64,000 bases of DNA from JAISFI01 sp031553775 (lineage in GTDB: Bacteria > Bacteroidota > Bacteroidia > Bacteroidales > Azobacteroidaceae): positions 1 through 64,000 of the forward strand of contig JAVBLA010000003.1 in assembly GCA_031553775.1 (NCBI GenBank), read 5' to 3'. The notes beneath the pieces are model-generated. The model saw only the letters and a program-made list of their open reading frames with translations, was not told the DNA's origin and did no database searches. Shown here piece by piece: positions 45,193 through 54,283 of this stretch; position 1 is the stretch's first letter, and each line of letters opens with the position of its first letter. Both the position numbers and the translations under genes were made by a program.

Positions 45193-48100
45193 ATGAATCA
45201 TAGCATTTCACGTATAATCATTTTTTGCACTATATTTCTTTTGCAGTCCACAGGAGCTTTCTCCCGGTATAAAACATCAGATCCCCTGGCTAATCGCTCT
45301 ACTGTAAATCTTTTTAATCACATGGCCGGATTGGCGGAGCGGGGCTGTATGAGCGGACATCATGACGACCTGGCTTATGGTGCACAATGGCACGATATTC
45401 TGGGAAAAAGCGACCATAAAGATGTCACAGGCGATTATCCGGCCGTTTTTGGCTGGGATATGATCGAATTGGAGCGAAGCCGGACGGAAGACCTGAAATC
45501 CAAACGGCTTGAAGATATCAGACAATATATAATGCTGGCTTACAGCCTCGGTGGAATCAATACCTTGTGCTGGCACATGGATAACCCGCTTACGGGAAGT
45601 TCATCCTGGGATGTCTCGTCGAAAGAGGTTGTAAAAAGTATTCTCCCGGGAGGGAAAAATCATGAAATGTATAAATCCTGGTTGGATCGTTTCGCCTGGT
45701 ATATCTCTTCCTTGAAAGATTCGGATGGAGATCCGGTTCCTATTATATTCAGGCCTTTTCATGAACTGACCGGAAGTTGGTTCTGGTGGGGAAAGGATCT
45801 CTGTTCACCGGCCGATTTTATTGCCTTGTGGCGTTTTACTCACGATTATCTGACCGGAGAGAAGCAGGTGCACAATCTCTTGTATGCCTATTGTACTTCT
45901 GCTGAAATCAGTTCCGAAAAAGATTTCATGGAACGTTATCCGGGCGATGCCTATGTGGATCTGCTGGGTTTTGATAATTATCAGGATGAAAGTCTGGAGG
46001 CGGAAAAAAATTTTACGGAAAAAACATCCGCCTGTCTGAAAATTATTTCTTCTGTTGCCGGAAAGAGGGGAAAGTTATTTGCCTTTATGGAAGCCGGTTA
46101 TGCGAAAATGTCTCCGGATACTACCTGGTTTACAAAGGTTTTACATCCCTTGCTGAAAGATACAGAATGTTCCTATATTATGTTCTGGAGAAATGCGTAT
46201 GATATTCCTGACCATTATTTTATTCCTTACCCGGGACATCCTGCAGCCGATGATTTTAAAGCTTTTATTGATAAAAAATCTGTTTTTTCATTGAAAGAAA
46301 TCGGTGATGTATACAACCTTTCTTCCGCTGACCCTTTTGAAAGGAAGAGGCCGGAAGAAGATGTACTGAATCTGCTTTTATCGAAGGAAATCCTGCCTTC
46401 GGGCTGGTTGCGGTCTCATATTGAAAAAGATATGCAAGGATTTGTGGGGCATTTAGACGAATTGGTGCCTGATCTGATTACTAAGGACGATATTTATGTG
46501 AAAAACCGCTTGTCACGAAAAGATAAATCGAAAAATGTGGGAACCGGCTGGGAAGGTGGAGATTGGGAAGCACAATGCCTTTGGTGGAACAGCGAAACCC
46601 AGTCCAACTGGAGAGACGGCTATCTCAGAAACGCATTCCTGCTCAGGGATGCCGACATGATGACCAAAGCTTCCCTCTATGTGGAGCACATCCTTTCTTC
46701 CCAGGATCAAGATGGGTATATTGGTATCTATGAACCTGATCTGAGATATCGTTTTGACGGAGAAAACGGAGAACTTTGGTCGAAAGCTACCTTATACCGG
46801 ATGCTCCTGGCCTATTATGAATTTACAGGAGATAAAAAAGTATTGTATGCGGTGGAGCGGGCAGTGGGAAATGTAATGGAGAACTATCGGATATATCAGT
46901 CTGAGCCTTTTAAAGTAGGGGTACACTATGGTGGAGTTACCCACGGTCTGGTCTTCACTGATGTGCTGGACCGCTTGTATCAACTTACCGGTGAACGAAA
47001 TTACCGGGATTATGCTTTGTTCCTGTATCAGGATTACTGCTGTCATAAACTGATAGACGAAGATATCCAATATGGAAATATTATCGATCCGTCTTACCGA
47101 CTGAAAGGACATGGAGTGCATACTTACGAACACCTCCGTTCTCTGATAGTCGCAGCTTCTGCTTCCGGTAATCGACTGCTGGAAAATGCACTGGATATTT
47201 ATCTGAAACGGATTGCCGGACTGATAACTCCTACCGGAGCAGCTATCGGTGATGAAGATATCCTGGGGAGGAAAGCCGATCCTTCTAATATAGGATATGA
47301 ATACTGCTCTTTACATGAGTTATTCGATTCTTATATGAGATTGGTTCAAAAAACAGGAGAGATGCAATGGGCGGATAAAGCTGAAAAATTATTCTATAAT
47401 GCTGCCTTGGGTGCAAAACACCCGGAAAAAAGTGCCATTTGTTATCTTAAAACCGATAATTCATACGAAATGACAGGCCCCAGAAATGGAAAATCCGATC
47501 CTGACCAGAAACAAACCCGCTATAAATATTCGCCAGTACATCAGGATGCGGCAGTTTGCTGCTCTCCCAATGCAGGTAGGATCACGCCTTATTATGTCAG
47601 GGATATGTTTATGAAAGACAAGGATGGCATCATGGCGGTGTTGTTCGGTGCATCCGAAGTGAATACCATCATTGGGGGAACGAATGTGCGTATTGCAGAA
47701 AATACGGATTTTCCCTTTAGCACAAGCCTGCATTTTGAAATAGAAACAAGAGAACCTGTAACTTTTTCCTTTAAGATACGAAAACCTGTCTGGGCCGGAG
47801 GTATAAAGATGAATACGGAGTACGAAGAAGAAAATAATCTGATTGTAATCAGAAAAACATGGGAGGGAAAACAAACCATCAGCCTGGAATTTATTTCTTC
47901 GGTAGAGAAGCAGAACTTCAATGACGAAGTTTATTTTTCTTATGGTCCCCTGGTACTTGCCCTGCCTTTCGCATCCTCGGAAACTAAAGGCCGGGAATAT
48001 GCACCGGGCTATACGGACCTGAAATACATTCCTAAAGAAAGAACTGTTTATGAATACAAAGGAGGAGTTCCACAGCAAAAAGCTTCTGAAATGAAGTTCG

Positions 48101-48207
48101 AACTTCTGCTGTTTAACCCATCTTCGAAAAAAATGGAAAAAAAGATACTGGTTCCGGTGTCCGGGACTATTTTAAGGCAAGTAACATTCAAACAGGTAAG
48201 CAAATGA
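45193..48207 (+). CDS. GH26-GH127 bifunctional glycosidase
   Basis: A 1004-residue exported protein (type I signal MNHSISRIIIFCTIFLLQST, no lipobox Cys). Residues ~30-375 are a GH26 barrel with acid/base Glu191 (IFRPFHELTGSWFW) and nucleophile Glu300 (FAFMEAGYA). Residues ~395-1000 are a GH127-like (DUF1680, beta-L-arabinofuranosidase type) module: an alpha/alpha barrel with Glu688 (AIGDEDILG), Glu703 and Cys705 (GYEYCSLHE) and the Cys789-Cys790 pair (AAVCCSPNAGR), which match the catalytic and zinc-binding residues of that family, then beta-sandwich domains. Both halves look active. Each resembles one flanking gene. The arabinofuranosidase specificity is not assured; this clade may have another substrate. 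Confidence 0.9.
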   Translation: MNHSISRIIIFCTIFLLQSTGAFSRYKTSDPLANRSTVNLFNHMAGLAERGCMSGHHDDLAYGAQWHDILGKSDHKDVTGDYPAVFGWDMIELERSRTEDLKSKRLEDIRQYIMLAYSLGGINTLCWHMDNPLTGSSSWDVSSKEVVKSILPGGKNHEMYKSWLDRFAWYISSLKDSDGDPVPIIFRPFHELTGSWFWWGKDLCSPADFIALWRFTHDYLTGEKQVHNLLYAYCTSAEISSEKDFMERYPGDAYVDLLGFDNYQDESLEAEKNFTEKTSACLKIISSVAGKRGKLFAFMEAGYAKMSPDTTWFTKVLHPLLKDTECSYIMFWRNAYDIPDHYFIPYPGHPAADDFKAFIDKKSVFSLKEIGDVYNLSSADPFERKRPEEDVLNLLLSKEILPSGWLRSHIEKDMQGFVGHLDELVPDLITKDDIYVKNRLSRKDKSKNVGTGWEGGDWEAQCLWWNSETQSNWRDGYLRNAFLLRDADMMTKASLYVEHILSSQDQDGYIGIYEPDLRYRFDGENGELWSKATLYRMLLAYYEFTGDKKVLYAVERAVGNVMENYRIYQSEPFKVGVHYGGVTHGLVFTDVLDRLYQLTGERNYRDYALFLYQDYCCHKLIDEDIQYGNIIDPSYRLKGHGVHTYEHLRSLIVAASASGNRLLENALDIYLKRIAGLITPTGAAIGDEDILGRKADPSNIGYEYCSLHELFDSYMRLVQKTGEMQWADKAEKLFYNAALGAKHPEKSAICYLKTDNSYEMTGPRNGKSDPDQKQTRYKYSPVHQDAAVCCSPNAGRITPYYVRDMFMKDKDGIMAVLFGASEVNTIIGGTNVRIAENTDFPFSTSLHFEIETREPVTFSFKIRKPVWAGGIKMNTEYEEENNLIVIRKTWEGKQTISLEFISSVEKQNFNDEVYFSYGPLVLALPFASSETKGREYAPGYTDLKYIPKERTVYEYKGGVPQQKASEMKFELLLFNPSSKKMEKKILVPVSGTILRQVTFKQVSK

Positions 48208-50153
48208 GAGTAACCGGATATATAAAAGTATTTTGTTTTATACTGACAGTAATTTCTGTCGCGGCGTGCAACTCCGAAGATGCAGGGTCGCCTTTCGAAA
48301 AGAAAAAAGCGAAGAAAGAAGCCATGCAGAACATTCCACCCGGGGAAATCATGCCCGGAGGATGGCTGAAAAATACCCTGGATTCCGATTGGAACGGACT
48401 GGTCGGACATTTAGACGAAATGGTACCTGTGTTGACTGTGGACGACGATATATACGGGAAAGAACGGCTGACAAAAAATATGAATGCCAAATCGGTGGGA
48501 AATGCATTGGACCTCGGCGACTGGGATATCGAATATCTGTGGTGGAACAGCGAAACTCAATCCAACTGGAGAGACGGTTATATCCGGAATGCTTTTTTAT
48601 CGGGAGATATCGAACGTATCGCGAAAGCTAAAACTTACGTGGCCAACATCCTCTCTACTCAGGATACAGATGGCTATATGGGTATCTATGCACCGGATTT
48701 GAGATACCGTTTTACCAGTGAAAATGGAGAACTCTGGGCCAAAGCATCGCTCTTACGCGGATTGCTGGCGTATTATGAGTTTACCGGATACAGGGAAGTC
48801 TTGTTAGCAGTGGAAAAAGCGGTAAAAAATGTCATGGATCATTATCCCGCCGGGAAATCGACTCCCTTCAAATCAGAAAAACCCTATGGCGGATTATGTC
48901 ATGGTTTAATGTTTACCGATGTGTTGGACAAATTGTATCAACTCACTTCTGAAACTGTTTACAGGGATTATGCTTTATTTCTCTACAGAGATTATTGTAT
49001 GCATGAAGTGAGTCAGAAAGACGTACAATACGAAAATATTATCGATTCCTCATACCATCTGGCATGTCACGGTGTGCATACTTATGAACATTTACGTGCG
49101 CTGACGGTTGCGGCTTATGCTTCGGGAAATCCATTGCTGGAAGAGGCTCTTTCAAAATACATCGCTAAAATCAGGGAAGAACTGACCCCTACAGGCGGTC
49201 CTGCCGGAGACGAATGGATCCTGGGACGGAAAGCTGATGCCACCGATACGGGATATGAATATTGTTCTATTCAGGAGTTGTTCGACTCTTTTATGCTATT
49301 AGTCCAAAAAACAGGAAATCTTACTTATGCAGACGACGCCGAAAAAATATTCCTCAATGCGGCACAAGGAGCTAAACACCCGGTAAACGGAAGTCCCTGT
49401 TACCTGAAAACGGATAATTCGTACGAAATGACCGGAAGAAAAAATGGAAACTCCGATCCGGATTCAACACAGGTCAGATATAAATATTCGTTCGTACACC
49501 AGGATGCTGCAGTCTGTTGCTCTCCCAACGCAGGAAGGATTACCCCGTATTATATCCAAAATATGTGGATGAAAGATCAGAACGGGCTGACAGCCGTGCT
49601 TTTCGGAGCTTCCCTGCTGAATACCCGTATCGAGGGGAAAAAAGTCAGCATCCGTCAGGAAACTGCTTTTCCCGCTGACCATAAAATCGCTTTTATTGTA
49701 AAAACGGACAAACCGGTCGATTTTACGCTGTCCGTGCGAAAACCCGCATGGGCAAAGAACTTTACATGTAATATGCCGCTTCAGGAAAAAAACGGGAGAT
49801 TGTCTGTCCGGAAGCAATGGGCCGGAGAAGAGACGGTTATACTGGAATTTATTCCCGGGATAGAGAAACACGAGTTCAAAGGTGAAACTTATTTTTCCTT
49901 TGGTCCCCAGGTGCTTGCATTGCCCATAGACGGAGTGGAAATCCCATCGGTTACTTATGCCGGCAGGTTTCAGGATTTGAAGTATAAACCGGTTCGGAAA
50001 ATACTGTATGAATACAAAAATGAACCGGTGAGTCGGGTAGATGGGCAACTGAAATTCAATGTACGATTATTGAATCCGGAAACGGGGCAAAGGGAGGAAA
50101 AATACCTTATCCCGGTGGGTGAAACTATTTTAAGACAAGTAACATTCAAATAA
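48204..50153 (+). CDS. GH127-like (DUF1680) lipoprotein glycosidase
   Basis: A 649-residue lipoprotein (lipobox ending Cys22 in ISVAACNSE). It is a close paralogue of the C-terminal half of the preceding protein, sharing WWNSETQSNWRDGY, CYLKTDNSYEMTG and QDAAVCCSPNAGRITPYY. Key residues are conserved: Glu337 (AGDEWILG), Glu352 and Cys354 (GYEYCS), and Cys438-Cys439. Family members remove beta-L-arabinofuranose through a zinc-bound cysteine nucleophile, but no arabinan or extensin enzymes accompany it here, so the true sugar is open. Its ATG overlaps the previous stop (ATGA, 48204-48207), showing translational coupling. Confidence 0.88.
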   Translation: MRVTGYIKVFCFILTVISVAACNSEDAGSPFEKKKAKKEAMQNIPPGEIMPGGWLKNTLDSDWNGLVGHLDEMVPVLTVDDDIYGKERLTKNMNAKSVGNALDLGDWDIEYLWWNSETQSNWRDGYIRNAFLSGDIERIAKAKTYVANILSTQDTDGYMGIYAPDLRYRFTSENGELWAKASLLRGLLAYYEFTGYREVLLAVEKAVKNVMDHYPAGKSTPFKSEKPYGGLCHGLMFTDVLDKLYQLTSETVYRDYALFLYRDYCMHEVSQKDVQYENIIDSSYHLACHGVHTYEHLRALTVAAYASGNPLLEEALSKYIAKIREELTPTGGPAGDEWILGRKADATDTGYEYCSIQELFDSFMLLVQKTGNLTYADDAEKIFLNAAQGAKHPVNGSPCYLKTDNSYEMTGRKNGNSDPDSTQVRYKYSFVHQDAAVCCSPNAGRITPYYIQNMWMKDQNGLTAVLFGASLLNTRIEGKKVSIRQETAFPADHKIAFIVKTDKPVDFTLSVRKPAWAKNFTCNMPLQEKNGRLSVRKQWAGEETVILEFIPGIEKHEFKGETYFSFGPQVLALPIDGVEIPSVTYAGRFQDLKYKPVRKILYEYKNEPVSRVDGQLKFNVRLLNPETGQREEKYLIPVGETILRQVTFK

Positions 50154-50163
50154 ACAACAGAAT

Positions 50164-51906
50164 ATGAAACTCAGATATTTAATCGGATCGATCATTTTAT
50201 GTTTCTCGTTCCCTGTTCTCCGGGCCGGAGGCATGATCGTATTAACCGCCGACAAAATGCAGGGAGGAGGCATGACCCCTGCTTTCAGCTTTCATTTCGA
50301 CAGGTATGATGTCAATGCGGTTTATGCTACCTCTTCCGGAGAAAAATCGATGATGACAGGAAGTTTTGAACTGGAAAAAATTCCCTTGTATCCTACTCTG
50401 GAGCTAGATGCACATGCGTTTCCCGAAAAACCGTTTTGTGAAATCCGGATCAGTATTAATGGAAAGGCTATTTTTACGGGAGATGCCGGATTTACTGGAA
50501 AAGACTGGGAAATCCGTGAGTTTATAATTCCTGAAGGCATATTAGTGAGCGGTAAAAATAAGTTGCAAATACAAAATATTATGCAGGAAGGAAATGCAGG
50601 CACACCTCCCTGGCTGATAATCAGCAGGGTGGGAATCGGTGAAAAAAACGATGGTATCGTTGCTGCGCATGATCTTTTTGAGAATTTTTATATCACCCTG
50701 CCTGACCGGAAAAAAGATTTCGCTTCCGGAAACAACGGGAATGCTCCGGGCTTCAAATTACGGGGAATCAAAGGATGGAACTGGACCCCGGAACAAACCA
50801 TGGAAGAAATTCCTTATCTGAAACAATTCCATATGAATTTCTTTATGAATTGTTATACCTCCATGTACGATCATCCGAATCCCAATGAGTGGTGGAAACC
50901 TTATCCGGACGATTTTAAGAAGAAATACGAGAAAATCGTAAGCCTCTGTAAAGAAAACGATATCGAATTCTGTTTTGCCCTGAATCCTAATTTTATGGCT
51001 GAAAAGGCCTTCGATTACGATAACAAGGAACATTTTGCAATGATCTGGAAGCATTATGAATGGATGGCAGGACTGGGTGTAAATTGGTTCAGCGTTTGCC
51101 TGGATGATATTGAAAAGGGTCTGGATGCTTCCGGACAAGCTCGTTTTGTAAATGCGCTGTTGAAAAAAATAAGAAAAAAAAATCCGCAGGCACAGATGAT
51201 CTTATGTCCTTCCATTTATGCAGGTACTTATGTAGTGGGAGGCGTGAACAACGATCAGTATCTGCATACACTGGCCCGGGAATTGGATCCGGATGTCTAT
51301 TGCTTTTGGACCGGCGATTATTTCTGCGGACCGATTACTGCCGGAAAGATGAAACAGGTCAGGGATATATTGAAACACAGACTGATTGTCTGGGATAATT
51401 ATCCGGTGAACGACGGTTATCCTTCCATGAACCTTGGGCCGGTAGTGCTCCGGGATAAGGAACTGCTCTCTATCTGCGATGGCTATATGGCCAATCCCAT
51501 GCGGACACAAAATCAGATGGGGCGTATCCCGCTCTATACAATTGCCGATTTTGCCTGGGATCCGCAAAATTACGATCCTGCGGAATCTATCGGACAGGCT
51601 ATCCTGCATTTGTCGGAAAACCGGGAACAGGCGAAAACATTGAAAAATGTGGTGGAAGTATATTTCGGATTCCTGCTGAGCCAGAAAGAAAATTACTGGT
51701 ATGCCAGGAATACCGCCCGGTATACATTCGAAAAACTGATGAATCAGCCGCATAGTAAAGTTCCTGTAAGTTTGTGGGTCGATCACATGGAAGAGTTATT
51801 AGCCGGTCTTGAAAAAAACTTTCCGGGAATGTACCAGGCCGAATGCAACACCATCCGTCAGGATATCGATTGGATGAAAAAAAAAATGAAAACCAAATAT
51901 CCGTAA
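50164..51906 (+). CDS. exported GH84-like glycosidase of unknown specificity
   Basis: A 580-residue protein with signal peptide ending near VLRAGG. Residues ~25-160 form a beta-sandwich that looks like a carbohydrate-binding or accessory domain. Residues ~195-490 resemble the GH84 (beta-N-acetylglucosaminidase, O-GlcNAcase type) barrel in order: GIKGWNWTPEQTMEEIPYL, MNCYTSMYDHPNPNEWW, the neighbouring acids Asp314-Asp315 in VCLDDIEKG, FWTGDYF, WDNYPVNDGYP, NPM, and ADFAWDPQNYDP. The Asp pair is where GH84 has its catalytic residues. The similarity is to the fold motifs; the substrate need not be GlcNAc. It begins ten bases after the GH127-like gene and ends 17 bases before the first methyltransferase gene. 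Confidence 0.75.
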   Translation: MKLRYLIGSIILCFSFPVLRAGGMIVLTADKMQGGGMTPAFSFHFDRYDVNAVYATSSGEKSMMTGSFELEKIPLYPTLELDAHAFPEKPFCEIRISINGKAIFTGDAGFTGKDWEIREFIIPEGILVSGKNKLQIQNIMQEGNAGTPPWLIISRVGIGEKNDGIVAAHDLFENFYITLPDRKKDFASGNNGNAPGFKLRGIKGWNWTPEQTMEEIPYLKQFHMNFFMNCYTSMYDHPNPNEWWKPYPDDFKKKYEKIVSLCKENDIEFCFALNPNFMAEKAFDYDNKEHFAMIWKHYEWMAGLGVNWFSVCLDDIEKGLDASGQARFVNALLKKIRKKNPQAQMILCPSIYAGTYVVGGVNNDQYLHTLARELDPDVYCFWTGDYFCGPITAGKMKQVRDILKHRLIVWDNYPVNDGYPSMNLGPVVLRDKELLSICDGYMANPMRTQNQMGRIPLYTIADFAWDPQNYDPAESIGQAILHLSENREQAKTLKNVVEVYFGFLLSQKENYWYARNTARYTFEKLMNQPHSKVPVSLWVDHMEELLAGLEKNFPGMYQAECNTIRQDIDWMKKKMKTKYP

Positions 51907-51923
51907 ACCAAAATATTTCTGTT

Positions 51924-52934
51924 ATGAATGAACAATTGAAAAATACCCACAGATATCTGCAAACACCTTATACGGGCGATAAGCGGATCTGTTTTCATCC
52001 GATACTGATGATGAATGCCGCCCATCATTCGGGGAAAACCTATACGGAGTTTATGACCGATTATAAGGTTCTGGTGGAATCTAACCTGAAATGCCTGGAA
52101 ATGTACGGGCACGATGCGGTGAGTGTGATTTCCGATCCCTATCGTGAAACTGCAGCTTTCGGGGCGAAAATAACATTCGACGGCAACCATTCTCCCCAGG
52201 CGGAGAAAATAATTTCCGGAATGGACGATGTGATCCGTCTGAAAACTCCCGATGTATATGCCTGTGAAAGGACTCTAGACAGAATCAACGGCGTAAAATA
52301 TTTCAGAGAAATATTGGGAGATCCGTTTCCCATTATCGGTTGGGTGGAAGGTCCCCTGGCGGAAACTGCCGATTTATCGGGTGTATCCGAAACCCTTATG
52401 AATATGATGCTGGATCCTGAAATGGTCAAGGCACTCATGCAGAAATGCCTGATTACAGCCAAGGATTTTGCATTGGCCCAGATAAAGGCAGGAGCCAATA
52501 TCATAGGAGTCGGGGATGCCGTTTGTTCCCAGATATCGGCAGATATGTACGATGAATTTTGTTTTTCATTACATAAAGATTTATTCGATTTTATCCGTCG
52601 ACACGGAGCGATTGTTAAAGTACATATCTGTGGAAATATTACGCATATATTGCCGTCTTTGGCCCGGACCGGAATCGATATACTGGATGTCGACTGGATG
52701 GTCGATATGGAGAACGCTTACCGGATCATGGGAGAGGAGGTTGTCTTGTGTGGAAATCTCGATCCCGTATCTGTTATCATGAATGGAAATAAACAATTGA
52801 TTAAAGAAAAATACGACCGGATCAGGGAAACGATTCCCCTTGAAAACTGGATATTGATGGGAGGTTGTGAAATCCCGCTTGCCACTCCGGTCGAAAATAT
52901 GCTTTATCTGAGAGAATTATCATTGAAACCATAA
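51924..52934 (+). CDS. UROD-type zinc methyltransferase (MtaA/MtbA-like), first copy
   Basis: A 336-residue cytoplasmic protein of the uroporphyrinogen decarboxylase superfamily, in the branch that moves methyl groups to or from corrinoid proteins. The zinc ligands expected of that branch are present: His234 and Cys236 in VKVHICGN, and Cys315 in LMGGCEIPLATP. True UroD enzymes lack this set. Other landmarks are VEGPLAETADL (~141) and VVLCGNLDPVSV. The ATG at 51924 is chosen; an open extension to 51843 overlaps the previous gene. It lies 36 bases before the corrinoid protein gene. It could be the substrate-side methyltransferase (MT I) or the acceptor-side one (MT II); the sequence alone does not decide. 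Confidence 0.85.
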   Translation: MNEQLKNTHRYLQTPYTGDKRICFHPILMMNAAHHSGKTYTEFMTDYKVLVESNLKCLEMYGHDAVSVISDPYRETAAFGAKITFDGNHSPQAEKIISGMDDVIRLKTPDVYACERTLDRINGVKYFREILGDPFPIIGWVEGPLAETADLSGVSETLMNMMLDPEMVKALMQKCLITAKDFALAQIKAGANIIGVGDAVCSQISADMYDEFCFSLHKDLFDFIRRHGAIVKVHICGNITHILPSLARTGIDILDVDWMVDMENAYRIMGEEVVLCGNLDPVSVIMNGNKQLIKEKYDRIRETIPLENWILMGGCEIPLATPVENMLYLRELSLKP

Positions 52935-52970
52935 GAAACTGTTTCTAAATATTATTTCAATATACCCGGT

Positions 52971-53603
52971 ATGAACGAATTAAATAATCTGTACGAAGCC
53001 ATCCTGTCCGGAAAATTACCCCAGGCGGTAGAGGTCACCGAAAAAGCGATCGCAGCAAACATAGATCCGCAGCTGATTATCAATGAATATATGATGAAAG
53101 CGATGGAAGAGGTCGGCGCCCGTTTTGAAACCGGAAAAGCCTTTGTCCCGGAACTACTGATGGCAGCCCGGGCCATGAAAGGCTCACTCGACTTGCTGAA
53201 ACCGGTGATGGGAGCCGGAAATATACAATCGACCGGAAAAATTGTTATCGGAACCGTTAAGGGTGACCTGCACGATATCGGGAAGAACCTGGTGGCATCG
53301 ATGTTCGAAGGTTGTGGCTTTGAAGTGGTCAACCTGGGAGTGGATATTTCCAGCGAAAAATTTATCCAGGCCGTGAAAGAAAACCATGCCGATATTTTAT
53401 GCATGTCGGCTTTGCTCACTACGACGATGGAGTATATGAAAGAGGTAATTGCCGCTTTAGACGCAGAGGGACTGCGAAAACATGTAAAAGTGATGATCGG
53501 CGGTGCTCCGGTCAGCGAAGATTTCGCCAACCGGATCGGTGCGGATGGATATAGCGACAATGCCAACGCCGCAGTGGCTTTAGCAAGGAAATTAGTCTCC
53601 TGA
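52971..53603 (+). CDS. corrinoid protein (cobalamin-binding methyl carrier)
   Basis: A 210-residue protein of the MtaC/MttC/MtvC type. Residues ~1-85 are the four-helix cap (MKAMEEVGARFETGKAFVPE), and residues ~88-210 are a Rossmann B12-binding domain with the DxHxxG signature (Asp99-Leu-His101-Asp-Ile-Gly104), whose His binds cobalt from below, then MSALLTTTM and the GGAPVSEDFANRIGADGY loop. It carries the methyl group between two methyltransferases. It stands between the first methyltransferase gene and the reactivation gene (3 bases further on). No methionine synthase domains are attached. Function as methyl carrier is near certain; the methyl donor is not visible. Confidence 0.95.
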   Translation: MNELNNLYEAILSGKLPQAVEVTEKAIAANIDPQLIINEYMMKAMEEVGARFETGKAFVPELLMAARAMKGSLDLLKPVMGAGNIQSTGKIVIGTVKGDLHDIGKNLVASMFEGCGFEVVNLGVDISSEKFIQAVKENHADILCMSALLTTTMEYMKEVIAALDAEGLRKHVKVMIGGAPVSEDFANRIGADGYSDNANAAVALARKLVS

Positions 53604-53606
53604 AAT

Positions 53607-54278
53607 ATGAAGGGAGTAGGGATACCTTTTGCTTCCCTCGGTTATGATCCGGAAGAAATATATCGGATAATGGGGTATGGAACAAACACGCCCGGCAGGC
53701 GGATAAGGCAACGCACCGATCAGCTGTGGCAGATTGCATCCGGAAGGGTATTCCCGTCTTATTATTACGAAATTCTGCAGGGAGAAGTTCATCCCCGGTC
53801 GCTGGTAGCCGGACCGGTAGCGTTCGATACCGGAGCTTTGATTGCCGGTTTAATGAAAAATTCCCTGCAATTTGCCGTGTTTGTGGCTACTGCCGGGAAT
53901 GGGCTGGGAGAATGGATTGCAGAGAGTCAGAAAAAGCAGGATTGGGCCGAAATCTATATGATTGATTGTATCGGCAGCTATATTGCCGAAAAAGCCGGAG
54001 ATTATATGGAATCAGAGCTTGAAAAACAATTAGGTGGTATAAAGCATACCCATCGTTTCAGTCCCGGTTATTGTGGCTGGGATATAAAGGAACAACAGAA
54101 ACTGTTTTCTCTTCTGCCTCCGGGAGCCTGTTCGGTTACCCTGCACGAAAGCTGCCTGATGGAACCTGTTAAATCGATCAGCGGAATTATCGGGATAGGA
54201 GAGCAGGTACAAACCAAACGCTACGGTTGTGTCGTATGTGAATCGGATAGCTGTTATAAACGAAAAATAAAAAAATAG
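53607..54278 (+). CDS. MetH-type corrinoid reactivation protein with C-terminal Cys motif
   Basis: A 223-residue stand-alone protein resembling the activation domain of B12-dependent methionine synthase. The SAM-binding signature RFSPGYCGWD lies at residues 150-159, followed by EPVKSISGIIGIG (186-198). An N-terminal segment (GYDPEEIYRIMGYG) matches the start of such stand-alone proteins. The C-terminus holds C-x2-C-x4-C (Cys208, 211, 216), absent from classical MetH and able to bind a metal or Fe-S cluster. Expected role: reductive methylation of inactive cob(II)alamin on the carrier protein. Neighbour spacing is 3 and 5 bases, so it is made together with the carrier and the second methyltransferase. 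Confidence 0.82.
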   Translation: MKGVGIPFASLGYDPEEIYRIMGYGTNTPGRRIRQRTDQLWQIASGRVFPSYYYEILQGEVHPRSLVAGPVAFDTGALIAGLMKNSLQFAVFVATAGNGLGEWIAESQKKQDWAEIYMIDCIGSYIAEKAGDYMESELEKQLGGIKHTHRFSPGYCGWDIKEQQKLFSLLPPGACSVTLHESCLMEPVKSISGIIGIGEQVQTKRYGCVVCESDSCYKRKIKK

Positions 54279-54283
54279 AAAAT

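Noticed and set aside
52935..52970. Cobalamin riboswitch near the corrinoid genes
   Set aside because: The gaps between the four genes are 3-36 bases and no large structured leader with a B12-box-like sequence was seen there or in the 380-base divergent region.
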